DNA from: Deltaproteobacteria bacterium
GTDB lineage: Bacteria > Desulfobacterota > Syntrophia > Syntrophales > UBA5619
Direction: 5' to 3'
DNA length: 14,379 bases
Assembly: GCA_023487865.1 (NCBI GenBank)
Contig: JAMDBG010000020.1
Span: forward strand, 1 to 14,379
Part shown: positions 7,755 to 13,952 of the stretch, piece by piece
Position numbering within the stretch: position 1 is the stretch's first letter
Layout of the letters: each line of letters opens with the position of its first letter
Made by a program: the position numbers and the translations under genes
The notes under the pieces: generated by a model
The model's input: only the letters and a program-made list of their open reading frames with translations
Databases searched by the model: none
What the model was told of the DNA's origin: nothing

Positions 7755-7792
7755 TTGGTGAAATCACCGGTATGACTTGGTGATTTCACCAA
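7755..7792. promoter_or_regulatory. Paired palindromic enhancer (UAS) between divergent sigma-54 promoters
   Basis: TTGGTGAAATCACC (7755-7768) and its exact reverse complement GGTGATTTCACCAA (7779-7792) are separated by ten bases. Each arm is itself a dyad (GGTGA-2-TCACC), and the dyad centres are 22 bp apart, about two helical turns, as expected for two activator dimers on one face of DNA. The centres lie about 106 and 128 bp upstream of the predicted rightward start and about 119 and 141 bp upstream of the leftward one, which is normal enhancer spacing. The likely binder is the NtrC-type regulator encoded at 5753-7168 (inference). Confidence 0.75.
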
Positions 7793-7864
7793 CTCCTCCC
7801 CGGGGAAAAAGGGTGTCTATTGCCTAATAGTATGAATTTAAAATAGTTTTTCAAATAATGGCTG

Positions 7865-7880
7865 TGGCATGTTGATTGCT
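7865..7880 (+). promoter_or_regulatory. Sigma-54 (-24/-12) promoter for the porin-cytochrome operon
   Basis: TGGCATG-TTGA-TTGCT matches the sigma-54 consensus TGGCAYG-N4-TTGCW throughout. GG (7866-7867) and GC (7878-7879) are ten bases apart, and a T-run follows. The start should be near 7890, leaving a leader of about 133 bases before the porin ATG at 8024. The AT-rich stretch 7815-7860 between enhancer and promoter would suit DNA bending, but I see no good IHF consensus. Confidence 0.85.
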
Positions 7881-7904
7881 TTTTAAAAATCCATTAGCTG
7901 TGAC

Positions 7905-7968
7905 ACCGGCTTGCCTCTCAGGGATGCTGTGATTGTGTGATTTCAGCGGTGCAGGGAAGGCAGCCGGT
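7905..7968 (+). promoter_or_regulatory. Structured 5' leader hairpin of the porin-cytochrome mRNA
   Basis: In the predicted transcript ACCGGCTTGCCT (7905-7916) pairs with AGGCAGCCGGT (7958-7968), giving 11 base pairs with one bulged T and a 41-base loop. The loop holds a weaker GCTG/CAGC pairing. No riboswitch family is recognised; the pattern does not match the c-di-GMP GEMM core. It may stabilise the messenger or be a protein or RNA target. Chance is possible. Confidence 0.4.
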
Positions 7969-8023
7969 ATGAAGTTCATTTCATAATAAATTATTTTAAA
8001 ATGATATTTAAGGAGGCGGGGCA

Positions 8024-9232
8024 ATGAGGGTTATGAAATTTTTGGTTATTCTGATGGCTCTTGCATGCGTGCCATTGCTCTCTCATGCGGCAGAGGTCAA
8101 GTTGACCAGTTCGACCCAGATGCTCTGGTATCAGGATATCTTGGCTGATCAGAGTGAAAAGGATGCCGCGCAATATCTAAGAATGAGCGCGACAAAGATC
8201 GACGACGAAGGCAAGCTCAATATATACGGGTATGGCCGGGCCTCGAAGGTGTTTTCCTCTCCCAGTGAGGATCTCCAGGGGAGGCTGTATTACTTTTACG
8301 TCGACTACCGAAACGCCTTTAAGGACCATCTCGATGTGAGGGCCGGCAGAACCTATGTGAATGCAGCGGCGATATCCGGGACGGTTGACGGCCTTTATGC
8401 CGATGTGAAGAATTTAGGACCTGTCGGGGTCACCCTGTTTGGCGGCCGGCATGTGATATTTGAAGAAAAAAACGAAATCGGAACCAGAGGGGATGCCTTG
8501 GCGGGGATGAGCGTTTACCTGGATACGATCAAGAATACCCATGTCGAGGTCAGCTTTGGAAGAAAATACGGCGATACCGACATCACGCGTGAGCTGCTCG
8601 GTCTGGATTTTTCCACCACCCCCCACGGGATGGTTAATTTTTACGGACGGTTGAAGTATGACACCACGGCGGAAACCTACAATGAGATGCTCTTTGGAGC
8701 AAAGGTCGCCCCGCTGAAGGATTTGGTCATCCGGGGCGAGTATTACAACAGTTATCCGACTTTTGACATTACCTCCATTTATAGTATTTTTGCCGTTGAG
8801 CAGTACCAGGAGAAAAGCATTGCCGCCGAGTACCAGCTGACCAGCAAATACCGGGTCAGCGTCAAATATGCCAAGGAGAATTTTGACAGTGATGCCGATG
8901 CGGATGTGGTCGAGATCGGTTTTCTTGCCAAACCCATCAAAGATCTGACCCTCAATGCCACCTACGAGCAGAGAAGCGGATATGCCGGCCAGCTGAGCGG
9001 TATCCGGTTCTACGGGGAGTATAAGATAAACAAAGCGGCGATTTTGGCGGGGATCGATTATGATGATTTCCGCAGGGAGATCTCCCGCGAGGGGACGGTG
9101 AAAAAATACTGGGCCGGCCTCAATTACGAATTCAACAAGATCGTCAGCGCTGTCGTAAGGGTTGAGGACAACGTCAACTTCAATTATGACAACGGCTATC
9201 AGGGTTACATAGCCGTTCAACTTAACTATTGA
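8024..9232 (+). CDS. Outer-membrane beta-barrel porin of a porin-cytochrome conduit (OmbB-like)
   Basis: The protein has 402 residues. A signal peptide (charged start, hydrophobic core at about 5-20, cleavage near SHA-A at 22-23) is followed by alternating polar/hydrophobic segments ending in charged turns. The C-terminus YIAVQLNY ends in an aromatic residue, as outer-membrane barrels do. No cysteine motif or heme site is visible in the mature part. The length suits a barrel of roughly 16-20 strands. It is followed by an octaheme and a dodecaheme cytochrome, the order of Geobacter ombB-omaB-omcB. It would therefore be the sheath that lets the two cytochromes touch across the outer membrane. 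The assignment rests on fold-like pattern and context more than on a recognised motif. ATG 8024 is supported by AGGAGG (8011-8016) seven bases upstream. First gene of a sigma-54 operon. Confidence 0.85.
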   Translation: MRVMKFLVILMALACVPLLSHAAEVKLTSSTQMLWYQDILADQSEKDAAQYLRMSATKIDDEGKLNIYGYGRASKVFSSPSEDLQGRLYYFYVDYRNAFKDHLDVRAGRTYVNAAAISGTVDGLYADVKNLGPVGVTLFGGRHVIFEEKNEIGTRGDALAGMSVYLDTIKNTHVEVSFGRKYGDTDITRELLGLDFSTTPHGMVNFYGRLKYDTTAETYNEMLFGAKVAPLKDLVIRGEYYNSYPTFDITSIYSIFAVEQYQEKSIAAEYQLTSKYRVSVKYAKENFDSDADADVVEIGFLAKPIKDLTLNATYEQRSGYAGQLSGIRFYGEYKINKAAILAGIDYDDFRREISREGTVKKYWAGLNYEFNKIVSAVVRVEDNVNFNYDNGYQGYIAVQLNY

Positions 9233-9249
9233 ACTTGTGAGGGGAGACC

Positions 9250-9948
9250 ATGATAATCAATAAGGCGTTTAAAATAGTAGTGCTGTCCACGGCCTTTCTC
9301 CTTGTGCTCGTCTGTCTCTCATTCGCCAGAACCGACCACAGAGACTACAAAGGCTCCAAGCTTGATGAATGTCAGGACTGCCACAGCGGTTCCGGCGTGA
9401 TGAGCAATCACGGCGCCTTTTTTATGAAGGAGCATCGATTGCTGGCCCAAAAGGCGGGCAACAATTGCGCCGATTGCCATCAACAGTCCTTCTGTATCGA
9501 TTGTCACAAAGGCGGGGGAATCGAACCCGATTTGACAAGGAGCCTGTCTCGGGGATCCGAGTACATGCCCCGGACGCACCGGTCGGATTTTATCTCGATC
9601 CACTCCATAAAGGCGGCGGATAACCCCCAGAACTGCTATCGGTGTCATGAAACGAGTTTCTGTACGGACTGCCACAGCAGGACGCGGGAGAAGGGGAATA
9701 TGAAAATCAAATCCCACCGCAGGGCGGGCGCCAACTCGCAAATATACAACTGGAATTCGGATCATGCCGCGGAGGCGCGGCGGAACTTACAGTCCTGCGA
9801 GACCTGCCATCCGGATGCCGATGTGTGCGTGAAGTGTCACAGCTCCGGAAAGCAGAATCCCCATCCCCGCAACTGGAGGAGTATCAAATCAAGGTACCGG
9901 GATATAAGCAACGGAAGGACATGCAGAAAGTGTCATATAACATATTAA
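9250..9948 (+). CDS. Octaheme periplasmic c-type cytochrome (OmaB-like)
   Basis: The protein has 232 residues with a Sec signal peptide (hydrophobic at about 8-25, cleavage near SFA-R). The cysteine at 22 lacks a proper lipobox. There are eight CxxCH motifs at residues 41, 73, 82, 129, 138, 183, 193 and 225, i.e. eight c-type hemes in about 205 mature residues. Closely spaced pairs (73/82, 129/138, 183/193) suggest stacked heme pairs forming a wire. Size, heme number and position between porin and dodecaheme lipoprotein match OmaB of Geobacter conduits, which takes electrons on the periplasmic side of the outer membrane. Extra histidines such as H54, H62, H110, H118, H156 and H172 could be distal ligands. 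It starts 17 bases after the porin stop, with GGGGAG just upstream. Heme attachment needs ResB/CcsB. Confidence 0.94.
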   Translation: MIINKAFKIVVLSTAFLLVLVCLSFARTDHRDYKGSKLDECQDCHSGSGVMSNHGAFFMKEHRLLAQKAGNNCADCHQQSFCIDCHKGGGIEPDLTRSLSRGSEYMPRTHRSDFISIHSIKAADNPQNCYRCHETSFCTDCHSRTREKGNMKIKSHRRAGANSQIYNWNSDHAAEARRNLQSCETCHPDADVCVKCHSSGKQNPHPRNWRSIKSRYRDISNGRTCRKCHITY

Positions 9949-9975
9949 TTCAATTCTCATGAGGAGGAAGGGGCA

Positions 9976-12489
9976 ATGAACAAGAGATATCTAAGTTTAG
10001 CTTCGATGATGACGCTCTGCTTTTTGCTGCTGCTGATCAGCGGCTGCGGCACGTCGGGAAACAAGGAGGGTACTGACACTGCCGCAACGTCTAACGTGGG
10101 TGATACCGCCTGCGTCCAGTGCCATAGCGCGAATACGGAGGCGCTGACGGGGCAGGGGCTGATCGCCCAGTATACCAACAGCTCACCCCACAAGGATTCG
10201 GCGCACGCGAATGACGGCAACGGGTGTGAAGCCTGCCACGGGAGCGCCGCGCAGCACCAGGGCAAGGGTCCGATCACTTACGTCAATCCGTATGACAACA
10301 GCGGCGCACGGTGCGCGGACTGCCATGCCGGACGGTATGCCGGTAACTTCAATACCAAATTCGCCTCATCCAACCATGCCGATGTGACAATCGAAGAGAG
10401 TTCGAACTGCGTCCGCTGCCATACGCACGAGGGTGCGGTGCTTGCGAACATCGCGGGTCTTACGGGTGACTACAATGTGATAACGAACAAGGCGTACCAG
10501 ACGATCCCCATTCCCGCCAAGGGCTGGTCGAAGTTCAAGTGTCAGACCTGCCACGAGCACGGTGGCGCCCTGCGGAGCGTCATGGCCCGATACAACAATC
10601 CCTTCAAGGCCGACGCGGGCAACGGAACGCTTGTCAGCTGGGATCCGAACAACAACCGGGAACATGACCAGTACGACCTCTGCACCAGCTGCCATACCAT
10701 GACGACGAACACATACGGCACAGGTGTCATCGGCAGCAACGGCAGGGAAATATCAGGGTCGCTCTACATGGCATCGGGGACCCCCGCCAATGCGGCCACC
10801 GGCAAGCCGGGAACGGCGAAGGCCGGCTACCATGATACGAGCTGGTACCGCCTCATCGCCACCACCCACTACGACAACCCGGCGACCGGCTTGGATAAAG
10901 CAGACAAAGCCCTTACCCCTGGGAACGTCATCGAAGGGTATGTCCTGCGCGGGAACAAGGAAACCCCCTGCTTCGACTGCCACGCCCATGAGGCGAAGGC
11001 GGGGACGAGGTACGGTCAGACGACGACGCCGACCATCTACACCGACTGGGCCCAGTCCGGCCATGGAGGTCGTATATTGAAGGCCAAGTATGCCGTCGCC
11101 TCCGGTAAATCAGGCGCCACACAGGTCGATTCCGTCATGATTTCCGGTGCCAGCGCCGCCGAATCAGCGACCAACTATCCTGCAGTAGACGCCTCCGGGG
11201 CGCCGATCACGATCACCCGCGTCACCTCCGCCGGCGATGCCTGGGCCCATTATCAGTGGGAAAGGACACTGAATGCCGCCGGCGCCCCTGACAGAGGTCC
11301 CTGCCAGGAGTGCCATACGGCGACCGGCGCGGCCAACCACATGACCAATCAGGCGACGTACGATTACAAGAAAAATGACTTCTCCCATCTCTCCGGTTGG
11401 GTTCCTGCCTCGGCCGGGAAGGCGACGACGCCGTCGCCGCAGCAGGAAGTCCTCTACTGCTGGGGCTGCCATACCAACGCCGGCGTAGGGATGCTTCGCA
11501 CACCGGGTGCCGTCACGGTCGACTATAAATTCCAGGGAGTCGCGGCCAAATTCCCCGATGTAGAAGGGTCCAACATTTGCATTACCTGCCATTCCGGACG
11601 GGAGAGCGGCGAATCTCTGAACAACGTTACAAACTTCGCTAACGCCTCGTTCGTGAACTCCCATTACCTGGGTGTGGCCGGCCTGATGTATGTGAAGGCT
11701 GGATTCACAGGCTTCATCGATCCCAATACCCCCATCGGGACGAGCACCTACGGCAAGTCCCTGACCTCCACCGAGGACGGCGGCGCCGTTTCCAGCACTC
11801 ACAGGAGACTGGGCACCAAGGCGATCAACAACGACAGCCACAACCCGGCTGCTTTTGTCCCGGGGAAATTCGACACCAACGGTCCCTGCGTGACCTGCCA
11901 TATGCAGGGGACCGGACAGGCGACACGAACGACGAGTCATACGTGGGAGATCAACTGGAACGCCTATAATGAAGTCTGTCTGAAGTGTCACGATGAGGAA
12001 GGGGGTGTGCCCCTGGGTCCGACAAACTACAAGACCCTTTTCATCGAGGAGCAGGCCGAGTTCTTTAAGTCTGCCCTGGAGTTGGGCTTTGACAAGCTGT
12101 TGCACAATTACGGTATTCAATTCAAACCGAACTACCCCTATTTCTTCAATCTGGACGGCACCGCGGTCAAGGACTGGACGCGGGGCGGAGCCCTCAGCCA
12201 GGCCGACGCGAAGAAGTTGATGGGCGCCTGTTTCAACCTCAATCTGCTCGAGCATGAGCCGGCCGCCTTTGTCCACGCCCGGACCTACGTCCGCAGGCTC
12301 CTCTACGACACGATCGACTTCCTGGATGACGGGAAGATCAATATGTCGGTGGGTAAAACGGCCATCGCTTACAATCCCGTGAAATATGTCAAGGGTGCGA
12401 CGGCAGCGGCTCCGACGACGGAGTACTACAAATACCTCGCCGGGTACAACCGCACGTCACGGGCGTGGAATGCGCTTGAGCGTCCGTAA
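9976..12489 (+). CDS. Dodecaheme outer-membrane lipoprotein cytochrome c (OmcB-like)
   Basis: The protein has 837 residues. A lipoprotein signal peptide ends in the lipobox LISGC with lipidated C24, followed by a Ser/Thr/Gly linker. There are twelve CxxCH motifs at residues 46, 84, 113, 145, 189, 236, 332, 443, 495, 535, 638 and 668. Wide gaps between hemes 6-7, 7-8 and 10-11 and a heme-free C-terminal region of about 165 residues suggest non-heme inserts or a binding domain. The heme number, lipid anchor and last position in the operon match OmcB-type surface terminal reductases, which pass electrons to minerals, electrodes or partner cells. The actual acceptor is unknown. ATG 9976 has GAGGAGG (9961-9967) eight bases upstream, and the gap to the previous gene is 27 bases. 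A strong terminator follows. Confidence 0.94.
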   Translation: MNKRYLSLASMMTLCFLLLLISGCGTSGNKEGTDTAATSNVGDTACVQCHSANTEALTGQGLIAQYTNSSPHKDSAHANDGNGCEACHGSAAQHQGKGPITYVNPYDNSGARCADCHAGRYAGNFNTKFASSNHADVTIEESSNCVRCHTHEGAVLANIAGLTGDYNVITNKAYQTIPIPAKGWSKFKCQTCHEHGGALRSVMARYNNPFKADAGNGTLVSWDPNNNREHDQYDLCTSCHTMTTNTYGTGVIGSNGREISGSLYMASGTPANAATGKPGTAKAGYHDTSWYRLIATTHYDNPATGLDKADKALTPGNVIEGYVLRGNKETPCFDCHAHEAKAGTRYGQTTTPTIYTDWAQSGHGGRILKAKYAVASGKSGATQVDSVMISGASAAESATNYPAVDASGAPITITRVTSAGDAWAHYQWERTLNAAGAPDRGPCQECHTATGAANHMTNQATYDYKKNDFSHLSGWVPASAGKATTPSPQQEVLYCWGCHTNAGVGMLRTPGAVTVDYKFQGVAAKFPDVEGSNICITCHSGRESGESLNNVTNFANASFVNSHYLGVAGLMYVKAGFTGFIDPNTPIGTSTYGKSLTSTEDGGAVSSTHRRLGTKAINNDSHNPAAFVPGKFDTNGPCVTCHMQGTGQATRTTSHTWEINWNAYNEVCLKCHDEEGGVPLGPTNYKTLFIEEQAEFFKSALELGFDKLLHNYGIQFKPNYPYFFNLDGTAVKDWTRGGALSQADAKKLMGACFNLNLLEHEPAAFVHARTYVRRLLYDTIDFLDDGKINMSVGKTAIAYNPVKYVKGATAAAPTTEYYKYLAGYNRTSRAWNALERP

Positions 12490-12531
12490 ACGGAGAGAGG
12501 GTGTAACCGTTTAACATAATAAATATAACCC

Positions 12532-12561
12532 GCCCCGCCTGGCAACAGGCGGGGCTTTTTT
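12532..12561 (+). terminator. Rho-independent terminator of the porin-cytochrome operon
   Basis: GCCCCGCCTG (12532-12541) and CAGGCGGGGC (12546-12555) form a perfect ten-pair stem closed by a GCAA tetraloop and followed by TTTTTT (12556-12561). It lies 43 bases past the dodecaheme cytochrome stop and closes the operon. Confidence 0.95.
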
Positions 12562-12871
12562 ATGGTCGGCTGCAGCAGCGACTGCAACGATTGGAGCGTC
12601 TTAGGAAAACATCGGCGCAGGAGTTTGGTGGGATGTTTCCGGGCGATAACCGGGAGCTGCCCGGCATCATTGAACCGGTGGCGCAGGCCCCGTTCCCGGA
12701 GGGAAGGCCGGTCCCATCCTTTTGTTGTCGGGTGTTTATGGTGTTCCGGGGAGGCGGTTCCCGGAAGGATGTCCTGACAGCGCTCATTCCATCGGTATCT
12801 GCTGGAACGAAGGAGGGGGACAGAGGCAAGCGGCCTCTGTCCCTCCCCGGGCAAATCAGGCGGTGTCCCGG
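12562..12871. other. Intergenic stretch with no recognisable gene; contains a hairpin
   Basis: No protein family or RNA gene is recognisable on either strand, and the open frames here lack ribosome sites and family-like sequence. The one clear structure is GGGACAGAGGC (12817-12827) pairing with GCCTCTGTCCC (12833-12843), an 11-pair perfect stem with a five-base loop, just past the 3' end of the leftward lipoprotein gene. No T-run follows on either strand, so it may protect that messenger's 3' end but is not a standard intrinsic terminator. Confidence 0.5.
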
Positions 12872-13366
12872 TTACTTTACGACCTTGATACTCTCGGCGA
12901 AGATGATCTTGTCGAAGGTCCTCTTGAGTGTCTTGCTTTCGAACTTTTCCATCGGTTTCGAATCGGGGAATTCCACGATATCCCCTTTGCTGAGCTTGGC
13001 CTTGAGGGCGGCAATCCAGATCTTTTGCCCCTTTTCCTCCACTTCCAGATACGTGTAGTTTCCCGCTTCCATCACCTGCAGGACTTTTCCTTGGTGGCCG
13101 GTGCCGGCGGCGATCTCCTTCAACCTCAGGTTTGCGTGAGGATCACCGCCCGAAGGGGCGCCGATGGGTGGGTGCGGGGCGGCGGTTTGCGGTGCCGCTT
13201 TGGATGCAGCGGGCTTCGGTTCGATGGCCAGCGGGGCGGTCGGCTGGGGAGCAACGGCCTGAGACGCCACCTGTGGAGCAGAGGCTTTGGCGGCTTCCTC
13301 CGTCTTTTTGCAGCCTGCGGCTGTGACCATTAAAGCGGCAACAAGAATGACAATCGTCTTTTTCAC
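12872..13366 (-). CDS. Lipoprotein with C-terminal NrfJ/OB-fold-like domain
   Basis: The protein has 164 residues. Signal peptide MKKTIVILVAALMVTAAGC has lipobox TAAGC with lipidated C19, then a Lys/Glu stretch and a Pro/Ala-rich linker (about 28-70). A compact domain follows (about 80-163) whose pattern GKVLQVMEAGNYTYLEVEE, then WIAA, then GDIVEF, then FESKTLKRTFDKIIF resembles small OB-like or NrfJ-related proteins that accompany cytochrome c genes. The family link is from memory and only moderately certain. The start is GTG 13366, with AAAGGAGGG five bases upstream. The frame continues upstream to 13540, but that would bury the signal peptide 58 residues in. The lipoprotein is exported and membrane-anchored, and might assist metal or heme handling (speculative). 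It is monocistronic and oriented against the conduit operon. Confidence 0.8.
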   Translation of the reverse strand: MKKTIVILVAALMVTAAGCKKTEEAAKASAPQVASQAVAPQPTAPLAIEPKPAASKAAPQTAAPHPPIGAPSGGDPHANLRLKEIAAGTGHQGKVLQVMEAGNYTYLEVEEKGQKIWIAALKAKLSKGDIVEFPDSKPMEKFESKTLKRTFDKIIFAESIKVVK

Positions 13367-13571
13367 AATAACCCTCCTTTTGATGGTTGTTTCGGGAGCT
13401 CCTACCACAGAACCGAATCTCTTTTCAATGGGATTAATTTCTTCCCGTGCGGCATCCCCCCGGATGCCCTTTCGCAGGAGGGAAAGGAAGCCCTTCCGAC
13501 GAAGCAGATCGAGAAAGTCCTTGACCGTCCGGACGTTCATGAGGTAATTTCATGTAAAATAAAGAGCTTGG

Positions 13572-13952
13572 ATTCCGGGGGTACATGGCCGTCTAGGAGC
13601 ACGGGAGTTATCGCATCCTGGGGCGAAACAGCGTCGATATCATCAAGACCGGTGGATACAAGGTCCCGGCGCCGGAGATCGAGGGGAGATCCCGAGGACC
13701 CACCCGGATATCAAGGAATGCTCGGTCGTGGGGATCCCTGATGCGGTCTGGGGTGAGCGGGTTGCGGCGGCGCTCGTGGTAAACGAGGGGGCAAATCTCG
13801 ACATCGACTCGCTCAGGGGATGGGCCAAAGGACGTCTGGCCAGATACGAGATTCCCCAAGGGGCACTCCTGATGGAGGAACTGCCCAAAAATGCGATGGG
13901 GAAGGTTTCCCAATCCCCGTTAGAGGCACTTATGGAGGGGAAAAATGTTTAA
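13572..13952 (+). pseudogene. Decayed C-terminal fragment of a malonyl-CoA-synthetase-like acyl-CoA ligase
   Basis: Frame 1 reads EHGSYRILGR, NSVDIIKTGGYK and then EIE (about 13597-13683), the hinge and A8 region of ANL-superfamily ligases, closest in my recollection to MatB/ACSF3. A TAG (13594-13596) stands where a Tyr or similar codon is expected, just before EHGSYRI. Near 13684 the homology jumps to another frame, reading THPDIKECSVVGIPDAVWGE through to LPKNAMGKV, with the catalytic lysine of the C-terminal domain, and ending at TAA 13950-13952. One base is lost (or two gained) at the junction. The N-terminal AMP-binding domain of roughly 350-400 residues is absent. Substitutions VPAPEIE for the usual VSALEIE also suggest decay. 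The frame-0 remnant could still be expressed in principle, but a functional ligase is excluded. Confidence 0.8.

Noticed and set aside
7890..8023. c-di-GMP (GEMM) or other known riboswitch in the porin leader
   Set aside because: The conserved GEMM core and tetraloop/receptor elements are not present; only a simple bulged stem can be supported.
8414..9220. Minus-strand open frame (268 codons) inside the porin
   Set aside because: It is antisense to a gene with signal peptide, strong ribosome site and barrel pattern; no recognisable product.
11164..12276. Minus-strand open frame (370 codons) inside the dodecaheme cytochrome
   Set aside because: It is antisense to a frame with twelve CxxCH motifs; it shows no family pattern and no promoter.
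12560..12829. Minus-strand frame of 89 codons in the intergenic stretch, and plus frames over the same bases
   Set aside because: Compositions rich in Ser, Arg, Pro and Cys, no ribosome site and no family; I also considered a transposase remnant but saw no motif or terminal repeats.
12817..12843. Strong hairpin as intrinsic terminator for the lipoprotein gene
   Set aside because: No uridine tract follows on either strand, so it is reported only as a structure in the intergenic region.
13367..13540. Upstream extension of the lipoprotein frame by 58 codons
   Set aside because: It would place the signal peptide and lipobox deep inside the protein. GTG 13366 has an excellent Shine-Dalgarno five bases away.
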